A stretch of DNA of 7,438 nucleotides. It comes from Burkholderiales bacterium (GTDB taxonomy: Bacteria; Pseudomonadota; Gammaproteobacteria; Burkholderiales; Burkholderiaceae_C). The notes beneath the pieces are model-generated. The model was not told the DNA's origin and did no database searches. It saw only the letters and a program-made list of their open reading frames with translations. Location of the stretch: NCBI GenBank assembly GCA_947448105.1, contig CANFNE010000124.1, positions 1 to 7,438 on the forward strand, given 5' to 3'. A program made the position numbers and the translations under genes. Positions 1 through 5,868 of the stretch are shown here, piece by piece; the first letter of the stretch is position 1, and every line of letters starts with the position of its first letter.

Positions 1-59
1 CTCCAGTCAATTAGTTTGGGCTCAATGCCGTAGTTGTCGTACAGCGCCCGCGAGTTCAC
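1..59 (-). CDS. Possible 5' end of a further minus-strand gene, cut by the window edge
   Basis: On the minus strand the frame is open from just after a TGA at 78–80 to the window edge. A GTG at 57–59 could be its start and would begin a peptide reading MNSRALYDNYGIEPKLIDW. The composition (Tyr, Asp, Asn, Ile) looks like real protein rather than a G+C-rich shadow frame. The direction matches the operon, about 70 nt after the sulfatase stop. Against it, there is no convincing Shine-Dalgarno sequence and no ATG. I do not recognise the family. It could also be the remnant of a gene whose true start is elsewhere. Confidence 0.3.
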   Translation of the reverse strand, partial: MNSRALYDNYGIEPKLIDW

Positions 60-130
60 GACCCCGGTGTAACGCTTTCAGGCAAGAGATGTATGGTTAT
101 CCATGGGGAGACCGATTGCCGCAGGGTGTG

Positions 131-1915
131 TCACGTGCGCAGGCGCTTGCCGGTGCGCCACTTCAGGCCGCAGTACAGCGAGGCCAAGACCACCGCTGCC
201 AAAAGTAGCGGCCACTTGACCAATGGCCAGAGCCACTGCGTGAGCGCGTACTTCAGGCCTTGCTTGCGGTAGTCGTAGCCCTGTGGGATGGGAAGCACCT
301 GGTTGTCGTGCACGTACGCCGCGTAATCCTGCAGCATCGTTTGGTGCAGGGCTGGCAACTTTGTACTCAGGTCCAGCGTTTCTCCCGGGTCTTGTGCAAG
401 GTCATAGAGGTGCCACTGGCCATCGCCCACCGGCGCAAGATTGAGAACAATTTTGTAGTCCCCCCGAAATAGCGCCGAATTGCCCTGTAATTCATAGCCT
501 ATGGGCTGATCCGCTGCATGTACTTTTTCGGACTTCCCCTGTAACAGCGCCAGCATGCTGTTGCCGCGCATGGGTTCAACGTCTCTGTCGTGGTAGCGCC
601 CTTGATGGGGCGGGATGCCCGCCAGCTCCAACAGCGTCGGTGCGATGTCAGTGACGTGCACAAAGCTCTTGTTCAGCGCTTGATGGGACATTCCTGCGAT
701 ACCTGAGACGATCAGCGGCGTGCGCAAGGCGCCTTCGCCCGCCCACTGTTTGTAGGTGCTCAAGGGTGACACAGCGGCGCTGGCCCAGCCCGGACCAATA
801 AACGAGTACGCCCCCCTCTCCCCGAGCCGTTCCGTCTGGTCGGTCCAGTTGGCTTGAATCCACCATTTGAGCGGAGCTATTTCATACGGGTCTACAGCTT
901 CGGCCCCGTTGTCTGACATGAAGATAAAAACGGTGTTGTCATAAGCACCGGTCTTTTTCAGGTAGTCGATCAGCCTTCCCAGGTGAAAATCCATCGCCTC
1001 GGCCATGCCGGCATAGACTTCCATTCGCCGGGCCTGGTCAAGCTGTGCGGCTTTTGGCAAGGCATTCCAGTCTGCGGTGGTGGCCATGTTCACCATCTTG
1101 GTGTCTTTCGGAATAAGGCCCAAATCAACAACCCGCTGGCGGCGTGCCTCACGCAATGCATTCCAACCCGCGTCGTACATGCCGCGGTAGTGGTCGCTGA
1201 ACTCTTTAGGCGCTTGCACCGGTATGTGAACCGCTTGGTAGGCCACATAGGCAAAGAAGGGTTTGTCGTCTTTAGCCCCCGCGTCGATGTACTCAATCGC
1301 CTTGTCCGTGATGAACTTCGACGAGTAGTAATCTTTGGGGAGTGAGGCGGGCTTGCCGTCGGCAAACCATTCGCCGTTTTCGGTAAATATCCAGGGTTTT
1401 TGCTCCCAGTTATCCGAACTTCCGTGGGCTTGAATAAAGGACCGCTCAAAGCCCCGGTTGGGCGGCAGCGTCTCTGGGTCGTGGCCCAGATGCCACTTGC
1501 CCGCGACATAGGTGTGGTAGCCCTGGTCCTTGAGCAACTGCGCCACCGTAATGGCGTCGTTGCCCAGATATCCCAAATAGCCGGGTTTGCCCCGAAACTC
1601 TTGCGGCATGAGATCCTTCATGGCGCCCAGGCCGTTGCGGTGGTTGTCCACACCGGTCAGCAACATCGAGCGCGTGGGTGAGCAGGTCGCCGCCGTATGG
1701 AAGTTAGAAAACTTCATGCCAGTCCGGGCGAGCGCGTCGATGTGGGGCGTGCGGATTTCGCCGCCGAACGCACCCACATCGGAAAATCCCCAGTCGTCAC
1801 CGACCAGCAAAACAATGTTGGGTGCTTTGGCTGCTTTTTGTGCGCCGACGGCAGCCATTGCGCAAGCCAAGAGCAATGTTGCAGCAACAAATTCGAATGG
1901 TCGGACTTTTTTCAT
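131..1915 (-). CDS. Type I arylsulfatase, exported, with C-terminal membrane anchor
   Basis: This 594-residue protein is a formylglycine-dependent sulfatase, hydrolysing sulfate esters to an alcohol or phenol plus sulfate. The maturation signature CSPTR is at residues 78–82; Cys78 would become formylglycine, followed by SMLLTG. By comparison with Pseudomonas AtsA, metal ligands are Asp40, Asp41, Asp335 and Asn336 (SDNGAE). Active-site residues are Arg82, Lys140 and His142 (GKWHLG), His230 and Lys389 (TYKQW). The catalytic set appears complete. The N-terminus is a signal peptide with a likely cut after Val-Gly-Ala25. Residues about 566–583 form a hydrophobic helix followed by KWRTGKRLRT, so the enzyme is probably held in the inner membrane with its catalytic domain in the periplasm. 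The ATG at 1915 is chosen because it opens the signal peptide and has AGGGGAAA upstream; the longer open frame overlaps the XapX gene. It is last of the recognisable operon, 58 nt after XapX. The physiological substrate is unknown. It needs a sulfatase-maturing enzyme encoded elsewhere. Confidence 0.95.
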   Translation of the reverse strand: MKKVRPFEFVAATLLLACAMAAVGAQKAAKAPNIVLLVGDDWGFSDVGAFGGEIRTPHIDALARTGMKFSNFHTAATCSPTRSMLLTGVDNHRNGLGAMKDLMPQEFRGKPGYLGYLGNDAITVAQLLKDQGYHTYVAGKWHLGHDPETLPPNRGFERSFIQAHGSSDNWEQKPWIFTENGEWFADGKPASLPKDYYSSKFITDKAIEYIDAGAKDDKPFFAYVAYQAVHIPVQAPKEFSDHYRGMYDAGWNALREARRQRVVDLGLIPKDTKMVNMATTADWNALPKAAQLDQARRMEVYAGMAEAMDFHLGRLIDYLKKTGAYDNTVFIFMSDNGAEAVDPYEIAPLKWWIQANWTDQTERLGERGAYSFIGPGWASAAVSPLSTYKQWAGEGALRTPLIVSGIAGMSHQALNKSFVHVTDIAPTLLELAGIPPHQGRYHDRDVEPMRGNSMLALLQGKSEKVHAADQPIGYELQGNSALFRGDYKIVLNLAPVGDGQWHLYDLAQDPGETLDLSTKLPALHQTMLQDYAAYVHDNQVLPIPQGYDYRKQGLKYALTQWLWPLVKWPLLLAAVVLASLYCGLKWRTGKRLRT

Positions 1916-1973
1916 GGCACTTGTTTCCCCTTTTGATTTGGCTCGCCAGTGCAGCGCCCGCGCCTGGCAGCAG

Positions 1974-2147
1974 CTACGCCCGGTCTTGAATCCATTGAAT
2001 GAGGGCCATCGTTCCGAGCTCGCCGACGTACATGCCACACAAACCAACCAGTGCCACCAAGGGCGGCGCGGGTGAGCGCACTTGCAAAAGGGCGTAGAGA
2101 CCACCCACGAACAGGCCAGCAATGGCGGAGACAAGGTAGATCTTCAT
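1974..2147 (-). CDS. XapX domain-containing small membrane protein (DUF1427)
   Basis: This 57-residue protein carries the hallmark core of the XapX/DUF1427 family: VRSPAPPLVALVGLCGM at residues 24–40 followed by a Gly-Glu pair at 42–43. An N-terminal hydrophobic segment (about residues 4–21) and a second one (about 28–50) indicate a two-helix inner-membrane hairpin. The molecular role of the family is not established; members tend to lie beside catabolic or transport genes. The ATG at 2147 is chosen because the family begins MK-(I/P)-YL at this point; in-frame sequence further upstream overlaps the oxidase gene and is not family-like. It begins 16 nt after the FAD-oxidase stop, with a pyrimidine-rich gap and no recognisable Shine-Dalgarno sequence, so translation may depend on coupling to the oxidase gene. 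It sits between the cytoplasmic oxidase and the exported sulfatase, where a helper for membrane passage would fit, but that is conjecture. Confidence 0.88.
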   Translation of the reverse strand: MKIYLVSAIAGLFVGGLYALLQVRSPAPPLVALVGLCGMYVGELGTMALIQWIQDRA

Positions 2148-2163
2148 GGCGAACGTGGGAAGG

Positions 2164-3504
2164 CTAGACCCGCCCCATCCAAGGATGGAAACGTCCCTGC
2201 GGGTCGTACTTGGCACGCACCTGGTCCAGGCGGGCCATATGGGCGTCGGACACAAACCGCGCAGGGCGGCGCGCCAGGTTTTCGTCCGCCAGTTGGATGC
2301 CGCGGCTCCAGGGCTCCAGCGCCTTCATGTGGTCGGTGGCCCAGTGGATGTGTTGGGATTCATCCACGCCTTTGGCCAAGCCGCAATACAGTGCGAGATA
2401 GGTGCGGTGTTCCTGCGAGAAGGCCATGTCGGGGCGCTGCACGGGGCCGTTCCAGTTGAGCCACAGCACGTGGCTGGGGTGCGGGGGCTGGGTGTCTGCA
2501 ATGCTGCGTATGGCTGGCAGCAGCGGGCCGATGGGTGTGTCCATCCACATGTTGTCCGCGCTCCAGCGGGTGTTGGACAGGAACAGGGTTTTTTCGCCCG
2601 CTTTCATCATGAAATTGAGCGACATGGGCAGCAGTGGGAGCGTCAAGCTGGCTTTGGAACGCAGCGGGCTGTTCGCCATAAAGGCCACCATCTCGCGCGC
2701 CTCTTTCCAACTGTCAGCCATTACGGGCGCCACAATCTCCATGCCATGGGCATTGATGGCGGCAGCCTTGGGGTTCATGACGATTTGGAATTCCACGTTG
2801 GGCGACACCAAAGGCCCCACGCGATCGGCCCAGGCCAGGACTTCTTCGAGGTGCTTGATGCGAAACACCTGCAGCTTCAGGCCGATGAACTTGGCGCGCG
2901 TGTGCAACTTCAGGTGAAAGCGCACCACCACGCCAAAAAAGCCCGGCCCCGCACCGCGCGCTGCCCAGAAAAGGTCGGCATGCTCTGTTTCATTGGCGTG
3001 CACCAAGGTGCCGTCAGCCAGCACCACGTCGATGCCGATGACGTTTTGGCAGCCCACGCCCACGTTGCGGCTGTTCCAGCCAAAACCGCCTTGCAGCAGA
3101 AAGCCGCCCAGGCCCACGGTCCACGCGTGTGCAGTCGGGAAGAACAGCTTGTGCGGCACCAATGCCAGGTTCAACTCCCCCGCGAGAACCGCCGGGCCGA
3201 TGGTGGCCGTCATCTTGGTGGGGTTGACTTCAATCGACTTCAGCCGGGACAGGTCGAGCATCAGGCCGCCCTCACGGATATGGTTTTGCGCCCAGCTGTG
3301 TCCTCCGGAACACATGCCGATGCGCATGCCATGGAGCGCAGCCTGGCGCACGGCGGCAACAACATCGTCCATGTGGTTGGCCTGAACGACGATCTCCGGG
3401 CGGCGACCGGGATCGCGCGCTGTGAAGCTGGTACCGAGTACGGCTTCTTCAAAACCGGCGTCACCACGGCGGAAGGTGGCGCCTTGCTTGGATTTTTTGT
3501 GCAC
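2164..3504 (-). CDS. FAD-linked oxidoreductase, berberine-bridge/VAO (PCMH-type) family
   Basis: This 446-residue flavoprotein is predicted to oxidise an organic substrate, often a phenol, alcohol or polyketide in this family, and pass electrons to oxygen. The FAD domain spans about residues 24–200. It contains GGHSW (67–71), whose His69 is the usual site of the covalent histidyl-FAD bond. It also has the glycine-rich GGFLLQGGFGW (133–143) and the VVLADGTLVHAN stretch (160–171). The C-terminal YDPQGRFHPW (433–442) matches the berberine-bridge C-terminal element. The Cys that makes a second flavin bond in bicovalent members (GTCPTVG) is replaced by His-Ala-Trp, so only one covalent link is expected. 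There is no signal peptide, so it should be cytoplasmic. I chose the GTG at 3504: GAGG lies 8 nt upstream and overlaps the preceding hydrolase stop, giving a 10-nt gap. A TTG at 3537 is in frame but would overlap the hydrolase and has no good ribosome site. The substrate cannot be read from sequence. Confidence 0.92.
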   Translation of the reverse strand: MHKKSKQGATFRRGDAGFEEAVLGTSFTARDPGRRPEIVVQANHMDDVVAAVRQAALHGMRIGMCSGGHSWAQNHIREGGLMLDLSRLKSIEVNPTKMTATIGPAVLAGELNLALVPHKLFFPTAHAWTVGLGGFLLQGGFGWNSRNVGVGCQNVIGIDVVLADGTLVHANETEHADLFWAARGAGPGFFGVVVRFHLKLHTRAKFIGLKLQVFRIKHLEEVLAWADRVGPLVSPNVEFQIVMNPKAAAINAHGMEIVAPVMADSWKEAREMVAFMANSPLRSKASLTLPLLPMSLNFMMKAGEKTLFLSNTRWSADNMWMDTPIGPLLPAIRSIADTQPPHPSHVLWLNWNGPVQRPDMAFSQEHRTYLALYCGLAKGVDESQHIHWATDHMKALEPWSRGIQLADENLARRPARFVSDAHMARLDQVRAKYDPQGRFHPWMGRV

Positions 3505-3514
3505 GCGAATTACC

Positions 3515-4339
3515 TCACTTTTTGTGTTCGGGGCCAAACGTTGCGTAGAGCGCCGGCAGGATGGCTGCGAGGTGGTTCATTTCTTGGGCGCAGTGCACCA
3601 GCAGCTCCACGGCCATGTTGTCAGTCAGTGGCGCGAACGTTGCGGCAACCCGGCCGATCAGCGCGCCAGCAGCGCCCGGCATGCCGCGTGGACGGATGTT
3701 GGCGCCAGCCAGCCAAAAACGCGAGCGCATTTCGGAGCCGCCCGCCACGGGGCGCAGATGGTGGATGAGCCAGCCGGTCTCCAGGGGCGTACCGGCCATG
3801 CTGCCGCGCGCGCAGATGGCCACCTCGCCGTCGCGCTTCAGGCGCGCTTCGTCCAACCCCAGGCTCGCGGGTGAAACAAAACGGATGGCCAGGTTCAACC
3901 GCTGGTTGCCCACGTACTCCACCACATGCGAAGTGCGGCCCACGTAGTGGTTCAGGTCGCTGCGGCCATCGGCCCAGGCTGAGTGCATGTGGGCGCGCGG
4001 ATGCCACAATTTGTAGCGCTGCGCCTGGCTGCCGTGCCAGGCAAACCACCAGTCCCACATCGCAGGTGTCACGCCCGGCATGTCGGTGCGGACAAACACG
4101 CGCAAGGCTCCGTCGGGGCTGATGGTGACGCCGTTTTCCACCGGCCAGTAGCCCGGGGTGTGCAAATCTGGTGCACTTTCCACCGGTGGCAGAAGGTCAA
4201 CGGTCTGCAAGCCCACGGCAACGGCTTCACGCACATGCGCAGGCAAGGGCGCCATGTCGGGCTTGTAAAAGCGGGCGTAGGGGCTGGTCGCGCGTTCGTG
4301 GGCGGTGTATCCGAGGTGGACAGAGGCGGGGTGTGGCAC
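3515..4339 (-). CDS. DAPG hydrolase (PhlG) family protein, putative Zn-dependent C–C hydrolase
   Basis: The 274-residue product resembles the 2,4-diacetylphloroglucinol hydrolase family. PhlG in Pseudomonas removes an acetyl group from the phenolic antibiotic DAPG by cleaving a C–C bond with a metal ion. Segments supporting this are MWDWWFAWHG (94–103), RYKLWHPRAH (108–117), the Glu in VVEYVG (Glu141), IHHLRP (193–194 are His) and VHCAQEMNHLA near the C-terminus. Putative metal ligands His113, Glu141, His249 and Glu253 keep nearly the order and spacing I recall for PhlG (His129, Glu160, His270, Glu274). His194 could correspond to its catalytic His214. There is no signal peptide, so it is cytoplasmic. 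The start is ambiguous. The GTG at 4339 has AAAGAG six nt upstream and is preferred; a TTG at 4354 adds five residues and has TTAAGG upstream. It is the first structural gene after the TetR gene and the operator-like palindrome. The true substrate may be another acylated phenol or diketone. Confidence 0.85.
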   Translation of the reverse strand: MPHPASVHLGYTAHERATSPYARFYKPDMAPLPAHVREAVAVGLQTVDLLPPVESAPDLHTPGYWPVENGVTISPDGALRVFVRTDMPGVTPAMWDWWFAWHGSQAQRYKLWHPRAHMHSAWADGRSDLNHYVGRTSHVVEYVGNQRLNLAIRFVSPASLGLDEARLKRDGEVAICARGSMAGTPLETGWLIHHLRPVAGGSEMRSRFWLAGANIRPRGMPGAAGALIGRVAATFAPLTDNMAVELLVHCAQEMNHLAAILPALYATFGPEHKK

Positions 4340-4343
4340 GGGT

Positions 4344-4362
4344 GGCTCTTTCAAAAAGAGCC
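4344..4362 (-). promoter_or_regulatory. Perfect hairpin over the hydrolase ribosome-binding site
   Basis: GGCTCTTT (4344–4351) and AAAGAGCC (4355–4362) are perfect inverse complements separated by three bases. In minus-strand RNA the right arm carries AAAGAG, the best Shine-Dalgarno candidate for the GTG start at 4339. The loop is the alternative TTG codon. There is no U-run after it, so it is not a classic terminator. It could hide the ribosome site, or it could be a second DNA operator half next to the larger palindrome. If transcription starts near 4359, as the neighbouring -10 box suggests, the outer bases of the left arm would be missing from the RNA and the hairpin weakened. Confidence 0.5.
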
Positions 4363-4388
4363 TTAATTATGCCGTTAGGCATAATTAA
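4363..4388 (-). promoter_or_regulatory. Operator-like palindrome over the probable hydrolase promoter
   Basis: The arms TTAATTATGCC (4363–4373) and GGCATAATTAA (4378–4388) are perfect inverse complements around a four-base centre, GTTA. The site lies in the 67-nt gap between the TetR stop and the hydrolase start and is much richer in A+T than its surroundings. On the minus strand it contains CATAAT (4371→4366), a good -10 candidate. A 17-nt spacer would put the -35 box at 4394→4389, where the match is poor. A bound dimer here would block RNA polymerase, so this is the natural candidate operator for the adjacent TetR protein. Size and symmetry fit TetR operators; binding is inferred. Confidence 0.65.
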
Positions 4389-4406
4389 TCGAACCGGGCG
4401 TTTACC

Positions 4407-5072
4407 CTAGGTTGGTAACAGCAGCGGGCACAAGACCTGAAAAAGCAATTCGCCGTGGTGCTCGACGTAGTCTTTGGAATACACATCCACCCCATAGGCG
4501 TCGCGAATGATCTCGGCGTCCATAAATGGAAAATTCATGATGCCCAGCACCATGGGAACCAGGTGTTCAACGGCAGGCTCACGGGTTCCGGCAAGGTGCG
4601 CCAAGCCCTCGAGCAAGGTCTTGCCCATGGCGTAGCCCGGCGCCAGGAGGTGAGTACGAAGCCATTGGGCCCGCGCGCCGCCTTTGCCCGTCTCGTCAAC
4701 CACGATGTGCACCAACTCGGGGTGGCGAGCGGCAAAATACACCAACTGCCGGGCCACCATCCGAAGCAAGTCCGGCGCTGCTGCGGGTGCGGCCAAGGCG
4801 CCCTGAAATTGCGCCACTTCCGCGCGCAAGTCAGCCACTGCGTCCTCCAGTGCGGCCTCCCACAACACGTCCTTGGACGCATAGTGGTAATGCACCAGTG
4901 GTTTGGCTACTCCGGCCATTTTGGCGATTTCAGCAATGCTTACACCGTTAAAGCCCGCACGGGCAAACGCTTGGAGTGCCGCTTTGCGAATGTGCAGAGA
5001 CGCATCAATGCTGGATTTGCTCGGGCGCCCTGGCTTGCGCGGTTCGAGCGGGACGGAATTCATGTGTGCCAT
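4407..5072 (-). CDS. TetR/AcrR-family transcriptional regulator
   Basis: This 221-residue one-component regulator has the usual TetR length and layout. The N-terminal DNA-binding domain covers about residues 22–75: IRKAALQAFARAGFNGVSI then the helix-turn-helix through AKMAGVAKPLVHYHY (about 44–64), ending in the family-typical YASKDVLWEA. A basic KPGRP stretch at 13–17 precedes it, like a minor-groove-binding AT-hook core, which would suit an AT-rich operator. The C-terminal two thirds are helical and would bind an unknown ligand. The ATG at 5072 is chosen, with another at 5063; neither has a clear Shine-Dalgarno sequence, and the frame stays open to a TTG at 5153 whose extra residues are not family-like. 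It lies 105 nt downstream of the cupin gene, with no strong promoter seen in that gap, and directly upstream of the palindrome and the PhlG-like gene. It is probably their repressor, as PhlH is for phlG in Pseudomonas. Confidence 0.93.
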   Translation of the reverse strand: MAHMNSVPLEPRKPGRPSKSSIDASLHIRKAALQAFARAGFNGVSIAEIAKMAGVAKPLVHYHYASKDVLWEAALEDAVADLRAEVAQFQGALAAPAAAPDLLRMVARQLVYFAARHPELVHIVVDETGKGGARAQWLRTHLLAPGYAMGKTLLEGLAHLAGTREPAVEHLVPMVLGIMNFPFMDAEIIRDAYGVDVYSKDYVEHHGELLFQVLCPLLLPT

Positions 5073-5177
5073 GTGAGGAACTTTAACTGACGCACTTTTT
5101 CGTGGCCATGCAAGCCCGTGCCAGACGCATCGCCTCGCGTGCCCGTCCAGCAACTCTCAGGCAGCAGCAATGGGTGA

Positions 5178-5561
5178 CTAAAAGTGGTATTGGATTTTGC
5201 TGAAATCCGCGACTGCAAACACGTACAGGATCTGCAGATCCTCTTCATGCACGTTGTTGATCTGGTGCTGGGCATTGCCAGGAATGAACAACATTCTTCC
5301 GGGCTCGACGTGATGCACCACCCCCTCAATGGTGACCGTGCCGCGGCCCGAGAGGGTGAAATACGTTTCAGGCTGCGCGTGGCGATGCGGTTCAAGCGAC
5401 TCATGCTGCCGCAGGCGAACCACCCCCATCGTGATGTCGTTCTGGCATGCAGAGGCACTGCCGAGGAGTTCCTTCCATTGCGCCTTGCCGCGCAGGGCCA
5501 CCTGATCGAGTGGCCAGTGGCTCCATTCAAGCCCATCGAGGTGTTCGGAGGCGGTCTGCAT
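5178..5561 (-). CDS. Small cupin domain-containing protein, putative metal-dependent enzyme
   Basis: This 127-residue protein is a single cupin barrel. Motif 1 is PHRHAQPETYFTLSGRG (58–74) with ligands His59, His61 and Glu65. Motif 2 is FIPGNAQHQINN (92–103) with His99. All four metal ligands are present, so a bound Fe, Mn, Ni or Zn ion is likely. Such small cupins act as dioxygenases, isomerases, lyases, cyclases or sugar-modifying enzymes, and sequence alone does not decide. Tyr67 two residues after the Glu ligand is a common cupin pattern, also found in DMSP-lyase cupins, but is not specific enough to assign that role. There is no signal peptide, so it should be cytoplasmic. It is upstream of and co-directional with the TetR gene, and either leads the cluster or is a separate short unit. 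The ATG at 5561 has only weak purine content upstream. The product may process an intermediate of the same pathway. Confidence 0.88.
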   Translation of the reverse strand: MQTASEHLDGLEWSHWPLDQVALRGKAQWKELLGSASACQNDITMGVVRLRQHESLEPHRHAQPETYFTLSGRGTVTIEGVVHHVEPGRMLFIPGNAQHQINNVHEEDLQILYVFAVADFSKIQYHF

Positions 5562-5607
5562 GGCACATCAACTTTCATGAGTTTGGAACGCCCATTTTAG
5601 GCAGGGT

Positions 5608-5622
5608 GGTCTGTTTTAGACC
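5608..5622 (-). promoter_or_regulatory. Inverted repeat upstream of the cupin gene
   Basis: GGTCT (5608–5612) and AGACC (5618–5622) form a perfect five-base inverted repeat around GTTTT. It lies 47 nt before the cupin ATG and just upstream of a possible -10 box TAAAAT (5599→5594), so it would overlap the -35 region. This position would suit an operator or activator site. The arms are short enough to occur by chance, and they do not resemble the 4363–4388 palindrome. Confidence 0.3.
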
Positions 5623-5758
5623 TGCGCGGTGGTTCCGGTCGAAGCTTGGGCTTTAGGCCATTGGGCGTTGGCACCGCGCCCCGTCGGGCGACACCATTCA
5701 AAACGCGCCTTCAGTCCCTTGAGCGCGTGTTCTTCCATGCGTGCGCATCATGCGGGTT

Positions 5759-5791
5759 CCTGGTTGGCAGGCGGTGCCTGCGCCGTCCAGG
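5759..5791. repeat. Nested inverted repeat in the intergenic region
   Basis: The inner arms GCAGGC (5767–5772) and GCCTGC (5776–5781) enclose GGT. The outer arms CCTGG (5759–5763) and CCAGG (5787–5791) extend the stem across an internal loop of three and five bases. No T-run follows on either strand, so an intrinsic terminator is unlikely. It lies upstream of the DUF6502 promoter, where no transcript is predicted. Confidence 0.35.
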
Positions 5792-5830
5792 CGTGTGAAA
5801 AGCACAAAAAAATGAAGTAAATCAAATAAT

Positions 5831-5868
5831 TTGTGAAAAATGGGAAAATATCCCATATACTGCGAACC
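5831..5868 (+). promoter_or_regulatory. Promoter of the DUF6502–DUF5666 pair, with palindrome between its boxes
   Basis: TATACT at 5856–5861 is a strong -10 box (five of six to TATAAT). TTGTGA at 5831–5836 is a fair -35 box, with a long 19-nt spacer, and an AT-rich stretch precedes it. The palindrome ATGGGAAAATATCCCAT (5840–5856, six-base arms ATGGGA/TCCCAT around five bases) fills the spacer and touches the -10 box, where a bound protein would repress or alter spacing. Transcription should start about seven bases after the -10 box, at 5868–5869, which is the ATG itself. Confidence 0.6.

Larger units (their letters stand above)
5562..5868. other. Intergenic region between divergent transcription units
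   Basis: This 307-nt stretch separates the minus-strand cupin gene from the plus-strand DUF6502 gene. I find no convincing coding sequence in it. It holds an inverted repeat at 5608–5622, a five-base-arm hairpin at 5677–5690 (CGCCC/GGGCG), a nested hairpin at 5759–5791, and an AT-rich promoter segment from about 5805. On the minus strand TAAAAT (5599→5594) is a possible -10 box for the cupin gene, but no good -35 accompanies it. Confidence 0.6.

Noticed and set aside
1945..1968. GCCAG/CTGGC inverted repeat between XapX and the sulfatase, considered as a terminator
   Set aside because: The stem is only five bases with a long loop, and no T-run follows on the minus strand.
1916..2134. N-terminal extension of the sulfatase frame
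   Set aside because: The extra residues overlap the XapX gene, are rich in Cys, Trp and Arg, and would bury the signal peptide that starts at 1915.
3505..3537. TTG start for the FAD oxidase
   Set aside because: It overlaps the hydrolase end and has no ribosome site, whereas the GTG at 3504 has GAGG at the right distance.
2146..3768. 540-codon open frame on the plus strand
   Set aside because: It is antisense to the FAD oxidase and part of the hydrolase gene, is rich in His/Ala/Gln/Arg with no recognisable domain, and reflects the G+C-rich codon bias of the real genes.
4344..4388. The two inverted repeats considered as a terminator for the TetR gene
   Set aside because: No U-run follows either stem on the coding strand, and the location and AT-rich arms fit a promoter and operator better.
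5073..5153. Upstream TTG start for the TetR protein
   Set aside because: The added residues are unlike TetR N-termini and the TTG has no suitably spaced ribosome site; the ATG at 5072 is more likely, though it too lacks a clear one.
5060..5578. 172-codon minus-strand frame overlapping the cupin
   Set aside because: It is a shifted frame of the cupin gene with Arg/Ser/Pro-rich sequence and no domain; the cupin frame has all its metal-binding motifs.
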